A stretch of DNA of 64,000 nucleotides from Paraspadella gotoi (Eukaryota; Chaetognatha), in the NCBI GenBank assembly GCA_051294375.1, contig CM119269.1:4357401-4421400 (forward strand), read 5' to 3'. The first letter of the stretch is position 1. Each line of letters begins with the position of its first letter. The translations under genes were made by a program, and so were the position numbers. Below the pieces are notes generated by a model. The model made no database searches and was not told the origin of the DNA. It saw only the letters and a list, made by a program, of their open reading frames with translations. Positions 58,870-64,000 of the stretch are shown here, in pieces.

Positions 58870-59246
58870 CTCTCGCTAATAATTTATCACCTTAACGGTT
58901 TTCTCAAAGTCGTTTCCCGGTACCAGACGTTTCCTCCCTTCTTTCCTCCTTGTCGTCTTCCTTTCCTTCCTTCCTTCTTTCCTCCGTTCCTTCCTCCTTT
59001 TCTTCCTCCCTTCCTTTCCTCCTTTCCTCTTTCTCCATCAATCGACGTGTCGATGTCGGCCATGAAGGCGGCGATGATGTAGTCGCCGCCCGATCCACCG
59101 TCGATTCCATCGTCGATTCCATCGTCGATTCCATCGTCGATTCCACCGTCGATTCCATCGTCGATTCCATCGTCCTCCGATTCCGCGTCGTTTCTCCCGA
59201 AGCTTTCGACGCCGAAGGTGAGGAATCCGTTCGTGTGGACGAAGAC
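58870..59246 (-). CDS. NIDO (nidogen-like) domain exon with microsatellite inserts
   Basis: On the - strand an acceptor GGCTTCTTCTCAG is followed in phase 0 by VFVHTNGFLTFGVESFGRND, an acidic insert of repeated DDGID/GGID units, GGDYIIAAFMADIDTS, a basic insert (GKEERKGGRKGGRNGGKKEG and more), then GGNVWYRETT. V-x-x-N-G-x-L-x-F-G, I-A-x-F-x-A-D-(I/V)-D-T and V-x-Y-R-E-T-T are the signature strands of the NIDO domain of nidogen, tectorin and mucin-4 type extracellular proteins. The acidic insert comes from a GATTCCATCGTC repeat, the basic one from a GGAAGGAA tract. The frame hits TGA (58889-58887) 17 bases before a perfect donor (GTAAGT, 58869-58864); the shifted frame there reads DKLLAR, as expected after RETT in NIDO domains, so a one-base indel is likely. 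Confidence 0.7.
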
Positions 59247-61340
59247 CTGAGAAGAAGCCTCGATGGTCACCGGTTGGAAATGGTAGAGAGGGTAACGAAT
59301 GCTCCTTCGAAAAACGGGAAAAAGTTTTTTTTTTTTTGGGGGGGGGGTTAAAATCTGGGCGCCGTCGTCGACGCCAGCGACGCAGGCGGTCGGAAAAGAG
59401 GAGGTGTCAACTGAAGCGAGGAAGTTAGGAAAGAAAAATGAGAAAAAGGTTAGAAATAAAGAAGAGAGAAAAATAAGAAATAAAATATTGAAAAGGTGAA
59501 GGAGCAGAAGAGGAAAGAATTTGCTTTGAAAAGAAAAAAAAATCTATGAGTAAATTAAACTCCTTTAACCAAATTTGATTCGTGGATTTATACTCTATTC
59601 AATTATTGAACAAATCACATTCGGAAACATGTCTTTAAACCAATATTAATAACATAATTCTCTGCGAGAGGATTAACGGTCTTATCTATAATCTTGTGAG
59701 GCAAACACAAACATACAGTCCTGTGGCAAAAAAAGTCGCGCCACTTTAATTTCAGACTTTAAAATCTCATAAATTTTATTAAAAATTAGGACCATCCGTT
59801 TACGGAGGCAATGATTTTTAAAATTAAGTCCTCTTCCATATCAAAAAGAAATATTGATACGATTTGAAGATTAAACTTTTTGTATTCGTGGTATTTTACA
59901 CACAATACTCATTAAGGTAGATTTGAAATGAAAAAATTCATCTCTGACATTCAGCAAGATAGCTGGATCATAGCTAGTAGATGATAGCCCTATATAATCT
60001 TAGGGTTAATTGAAATATACGAATGAAAAACAGAGATTCAAGTGTAACGATTCTGAGCTTTTACACGGATTTCAAATGGAAGTGAATAAATGATCAATAC
60101 TGTGGACTAAAATTATCTGATATACGCGACTTCAGATTTTGTACCTTGATTAAAAAATTGCCCAGCACATTTTGTTTATTTTCATCAATCTCGCGAGTAG
60201 TCCCAGCTTGCTTATTTCTTAGCTACTGTATGTGCTCATCATGGCATGGACGAATTTCAAATAATTTATTTTATGATTTGTCAAGATAGAACGCTTCCTT
60301 GTTATACGCAGAGAGATATATTTCTGATAAGAAAGAGAGAATGAAATAGTGTTTTAAAAATTTTGGTTTATCTTTGTACATATATAGATATAAAGATATT
60401 GAAATATATGTTCTGGACGTGCATCACTTAAGAAATCGTATCCATATAAATCTTTGTCAATACCCGAGCACTAAAAATAGCACTTTCCATTTGATTTCCC
60501 ACTTGAACCGAATTTATAATAAAATTTAGACGTTATTGATTTTTTTTTTATTTTTAATTTTTTTATGAAATTGGTACATTAACCAATATAAAGCGAATTA
60601 ATCCATTCATTGTCAATAAATCAGCTATCTGTCCTGACTTTGGACAGGCTTTAATATAATTTTTTAAAACTGTTTTATAAGAACAGGTCTGGTTATATAC
60701 GAAGTGGCTCTTTGATTTTTTGCACAGGTCGTAAACAGGTGTTTCAGTAAGCCGATCAAGAACATTTGCAGATGTGAAAATGCAGGAGCCGGGAGCTGAA
60801 TTAACAAATGCGAATAATAGGGCCTTTTTGTTCTCAACCAGAATAGTGCCCGCGACTCCAACAAACATAATAAACGTGAATTTCCTTGCTTTAGATTTGA
60901 GAACGTGGTTCTCTAGGCTGAGGCAAGCGGTCAAGAATCAGAACGCGTCTTTTTCGAAATTAATTCTCTCTGCTCTCGTCTCCTGCGGATGTCCTCCTCT
61001 CAACCGATCCAGTATTCGGTCATCCTCTCTCGTCTCTAAGGTATCCTGCTCTGCTCTCGTCTTCGTCTATACATATGTTTAGCGTCTCTGCGGCTCTTCT
61101 CTGACGGTGGCATTGTCGGTCCTCTCCTCTCGATCCTCTCCTCTCTTTCTATTCTCAATATAACCGGGCGCAAAGAAATCCGACACATAGCTGAACGGCG
61201 AGTAGTGTGTGATCTTTTTGGGGAGAGATTTTCTGTTCAAGTGGTTTGACCATGCCATCCGCGTTCGAGGATTCGTCACCTTCGAAATGATTAATACCTT
61301 TTTTACAATATTTCTAAATTCGTCTTGTGGGCGTTGAGAC
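59247..61340. other. Mostly AT-rich DNA without a supported gene
   Basis: 59330-59430 on the - strand has open GC-rich frames (GDDGAQILTPP; PFFEGAFVTL near 59300) that could be upstream NIDO-gene coding sequence, without clear splice sites. A 123-codon - strand frame (60563-60934) and an overlapping + frame (60774-61082) show no recognisable domain; the - frame contains a hydrophobic FTFIMFVGVAGTILV stretch. Neither is called. Confidence 0.45.
59716..59750 (+). mobile_element. Possible Tc1/mariner-type end
   Basis: TA followed by CAGTCCTGTGGCAAAAAAAG and TCGCGCCAC resembles the terminal repeat of Tc1-like elements. No matching inverted end was found in the next kilobase, so this is at most a fragment. 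Confidence 0.3.
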
Positions 61341-61763
61341 TGGCTTCTTTTTAAATTGTCTTCTTGTTTATGTTTCCATCCTTCCTCTCGTTAATAATTT
61401 TCGTCTTTGTTGTTTTTTGTTTGTTTTTTGTTTTTTGTTTCTTTCTTCTTTCTTCTTTCTTTCTTTTCTTTCTTTCTTCTTCTTTCTTTCTTTCTTTTCT
61501 CTTTTCTTTCTTTCTTTCTTTCTCTCTCTCCCTTTCTCTTCTGCTCTCTCTTCTCCTCTCTCTCTCCTGCTCCTCGGTCTCCTCCCTTCGTCTCGTGCTC
61601 CGTCCGTATTTCTTCCTCCTCTCTCCTCTCTCTCCTCTCACTTCTTCTCTGGTACTTTTTCATGACCTTCCCCCTCCTTATTTCTTCTTCCGAAAGACGG
61701 ACAATCGACTCTCTTTTCTCGTCTGTGACAAAGACGATTTGGGAATGTGTTTTTTGTTTCAAG

Positions 61764-61928
61764 GTTCGATTTCTCCGACCGTCAACACCGAGGCTGCTCT
61801 TGTTCGCCGCCACGGTTTGACGCGGCTCTCCCATCGCTGCCCCACGTCACTGACTACGGAGGTGTGTCTCGCGCGGAAATTGCGCAATCGCGAAGTGACG
61901 TTTCACGTCACGACCGAACGCCCGCCAG
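61764..61928 (+). CDS. Candidate 165-bp phase 1-1 exon, copy 1
   Basis: Acceptor TTTTGTTTCAAG and donor CCAG|GTGAGA delimit 165 bases in phase 1-1. It reads GSISPTVNTEAALVRRHGLT, RLSHRCPTSLTTEVCLARKL and RNREVTFHVTTERPP. Symmetric phase-1 exons of about 55 codons are typical of extracellular modules. The copy at 62962-63125 preserves the end (ERKLRNGKLTFHV-HDRTPP) though not the frame throughout. No family recognised. Confidence 0.4.
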
Positions 61929-62171
61929 GTGAGACCTTGCGAATTTAAAATGGGGAGCCGAGAGATTCCCCGGAATCTCACTGCGAAAAGGTGAAGAAAG
62001 ACCTGAATAATTACGATTAATACACGACATTTAAATTTAATTATTGTTTGTCAGTTCTGTTAGTGGCCACTTCAGTAACCGTCCAAAACACATCTCTAAC
62101 TGTAACGCGTAACTCGGTCATCAAGTACAGTAGAATACAAATCCGATCGATGCACGGAAGTGTGGGTTTCA

Positions 62172-62487
62172 TCTTGACGCGCGAGTACGTCGTGATACAA
62201 CCTACGTCGGTCCGTTCGGCTCTGTAGTCGGTCCGGTAAGTCTGTCCTTTGGTCTGTCCCACTTACCGTTAAAAATGCTAATAATTTGCCTACGTTGATG
62301 ATTGCTCAATTGTTTGCTTGACAGCACCAGAAATACCAAACTCAAAAACACCGTAACAAAAATCTATAGTGGTTACTTGCTCTACGCTGCAATGTCATCG
62401 TCCATGTGGCGTCATGTCATATAATGGTCCATATCATGTGTACAAGGAACTCTGCGTGAATAAGGCATAGTGCCACTGCGGCGCAAC
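62172..62487 (+). mobile_element. Hairpin-led repeat, subfamily A, copy 4
   Basis: Degraded left end (ACGCGCGAGTAC-GTCGTG), conserved GGTCTGTCCCACTTACCGTT box and intact right end GCGGCGCAAC at 62478-62487 followed by ACCATTTTGAATCTACCG. It directly follows the 61764 exon region. Confidence 0.65.
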
Positions 62488-62559
62488 ACCATTTTGAATC
62501 TACCGATGCTTGTTTTAAAATCGATAGTGAATTTCGTTTCAAACTTATTGTTTGGTAGG

Positions 62560-62584
62560 NNNNNNNNNNNNNNNNNNNNNNNNN
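62560..62584. other. Assembly gap, 25 N
   Basis: Uniform 25-N gap separating the two units of a direct duplication. Confidence 1.
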
Positions 62585-62738
62585 CTCGTTTAATATTTTC
62601 GCTCTTTGTTGTTTGTTTGTTTTGTTTTTTGTTTTTTGTTTCTTTCTTTCTTTCTTCTTCTTTTCTCTTTCTTTTCTTTCTTCTTTTCTTTTCTTTCTTT
62701 CTTTCTCTTTTCTTTTTCTTTCTTTCTTTCTTCTCCTT

Positions 62739-62770
<32 letters not shown>

Positions 62771-62961
62771 CTGTCCTCTTGCTTCCCGTGGTATCTCCCT
62801 CCGTCTCTCTGTGGCTCTCGTCCTCTCTTCTTCTCTCTGGCATCTTTCTTCACTACCTTCCCCCCCTTCACTCTCTCTTCCCTGTAATGCAGGACAGATC
62901 GACATCCTCTCTTTCTCGTCTGTGACAAAGTACGACTTTTGGAAATGTGTTTTGTTTCAAG

Positions 62962-63125
62962 GTTCGATTTCTCCGACGGCACACCGATGGCTGCTCTTGT
63001 TCGCCGTCCCACGGTTCTGACCGCGCTCTCCCTCGACGTCATCTCGACTAAGGAGGTAGTCGTCTGCGAGCGGAAATTGCGCAACGGGAAGTTGACGTTT
63101 CACGTCCACGACCGAACCCCGCCAG
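62962..63125 (+). CDS. Candidate exon, copy 2
   Basis: Same acceptor (TTGTTTCAAG) and about the same length as 61764-61928. The frame GSISPTAHRW shifts after about ten codons; the following text continues as AALVRR and later CERKLRNGKLTFHV in another frame. The donor is altered (CCAGGGGTAAGC). This is an indel-carrying representation of copy 1. Confidence 0.35.
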
Positions 63126-63372
63126 GGGTAAGCCCGAATTTAAAATGGGGGCCGAGAGATTCCCCGAATCTCAGCTGCGAAAGAGGTGAAGAAAAGACCT
63201 GAATGAATTGACCGATTAAAAACGACATTTAAATTTAATTATCTGTTTGTCAGCTCTGTTAGATGGCCACATTCAGTACACGTCCAAAAACCATCTCGTA
63301 ACTGTAAGTAACTCGTCATCAAGTTACAGTAGAAATAAAATACCTCATCGATGACGGAATTGTGGTTTCATA

Positions 63373-63530
63373 TTGCGCCTGCGAGTACTCGTGGATACAA
63401 CTCGTCAAGTCCGGTCGTTCGGCTCTGTAGTCGGTCGGTAAGTCTGTCCCTTTGGTCTGTCCCACTTACGTTAAAAATGCTTAATAATTTGCCCTACCTT
63501 GTGATTGGCGCATTTGTTAAGACTAGATAA
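63373..63530 (+). mobile_element. Hairpin-led repeat, subfamily A, copy 5 (truncated)
   Basis: TTGCGCC-GCGAGTACTCGTGGA-CAAC hairpin, GTCGGTC run, GGTCTGTCCCACTTACGTTA, then breaks off near AAGACTAGATAAACCC. Confidence 0.65.
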
Positions 63531-63711
63531 ACCCTAAACGCGCGTATGAAAAATGTCTAGGTACTGGCTCACGCGATTTGTCTCCTTGCTGGCCGGCATC
63601 TTCATATAAGTTCATAGCTGTTACGCGAGGAGGGAGAGAAATACTGAGCGCAATCAATTGTACGTGAGAGGTCAGATACGCACCTGAGCCGCCGGACGAC
63701 TCGGACCTCAG

Positions 63712-63857
63712 AAAAATTGAATTACCCATCGGGCTGCCTTGACTTTAAAAACTTGAAGAACATGGAAGCTGTGACGTTTGTGAAGTCTCGTGAAAAGTCT
63801 TTCCTCCCATTCCTCAACTGGACTTCGTTTTCTCGAGTGACGGTTTGTCGGGTCGTT
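63712..63857 (+). CDS. Candidate exon near window end
   Basis: Acceptor CGGACCTCAG and donor GTT|GTAAGG (GT at 63858) enclose a frame reading LNYPSGCLDFKNLKNMEAVT, FVKSREKSFLPFLNWTSFSR and VTVCRVV, phase 0 at the end. Two Cys and an NWT glycosylation sequon would suit an extracellular segment. The overlapping - strand frame (63708-63998) is also open. Family unknown. Confidence 0.3.
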
Positions 63858-64000
63858 GTAAGGAGTTGACGTGAATCGTGTGATTCGATTAAGAAGATAT
63901 ATGGGGAGACTGTCAGAAAGCCGGAGTAGACCGCTCGAAGAGATGACATGAGCGCGAACGACGCACGCGACGACGACGACTGAGTTCCGACTCGACATCG
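63858..64000. other. Window end, nothing recognised
   Basis: Ends in CGACGACGACGAC-type sequence; no exon assigned. Confidence 0.5.

Larger units (their letters stand above)
61388..62540 (+). repeat. Direct duplication unit 1
   Basis: Recurs at 62585-63530 across the last gap: the CTTT-rich tract (61440-61520), the exon at 61764 and the subfamily A element all repeat in the same order and orientation. Many one-base differences separate the copies. Confidence 0.8.
62585..63530 (+). repeat. Direct duplication unit 2
   Basis: Second representation of 61388-62340 or so; ends where the subfamily A element breaks off near 63530. Confidence 0.8.

Overview
The window looks like nuclear DNA of an animal, probably an invertebrate and possibly a spiralian. 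Short coding exons with GT/AG splice sites and matching phases sit in a sea of AT-rich introns, (GA)n/(CT)n tracts, trinucleotide repeats, TTAGGG-like DNA and transposon remnants. No intact bacterial gene, operon, rRNA or CRISPR array is visible. The species cannot be fixed from the sequence.

Recognisable genes, all partial. (1) A class A peptide-type GPCR on the + strand: four exons with matching phases (5714-5796, 12505-12652, 12850-12938, 13209-13309) cover TM1 to the start of TM4. A separate TM5-like exon lies upstream at 4505-4705, out of order. (2) A NIDO (nidogen/tectorin) domain exon on the - strand at 58870-59246, inflated by two coding microsatellites. (3) A signal-peptide plus acidic first exon at 18522-18750 (ER/secretory type). 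(4) A signal-peptide first exon on the - strand at 42978-43038. Further exon candidates are not identified: 1-266, 3202-3235, 3753-3811, 10614-10677(-), 17232-17431, 22601-22672(-), 23109-23271, 24937-25330, 28633-29003(-), 48517-48824, 61764-61928 with its copy 62962-63125, and 63712-63857.

Layout. 1-19 kb is continuous host sequence with the GPCR exons, an island at 6.5-8.0 kb that resembles green-algal organelle DNA, a foldback element, a tRNA-derived SINE and two copies of a hairpin-led element. 19-25 kb holds a TIR element (with a 10-N gap inside), minisatellites and exon fragments. 25-42 kb is one locus represented two to three times as direct and inverted blocks around two 25-N gaps. 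45.5-58.5 kb is a second such region: a 1.7-kb CTTCTC satellite, a 4.7-kb hAT-like element with an exact 8-bp target duplication, and a rearranged second version. 58.6-64 kb has the NIDO exon, then a 1.1-kb direct duplication around the last 25-N gap.

Mobile DNA is the most interesting content: an element family that keeps a 5' hairpin while the hairpin sequence itself changes (five copies of one subfamily, three of another); a 1.4-kb CACTA-like insertion with its empty site in the same window; the hAT-like element; and several long palindromes. The duplicated blocks differ mainly by small indels and abut uniform 25-N gaps, which suggests long-read gap filling or mis-oriented contigs, so copy number and exon order at 25-42 kb, 45.5-58.5 kb and 61.4-63.5 kb should not be taken at face value.
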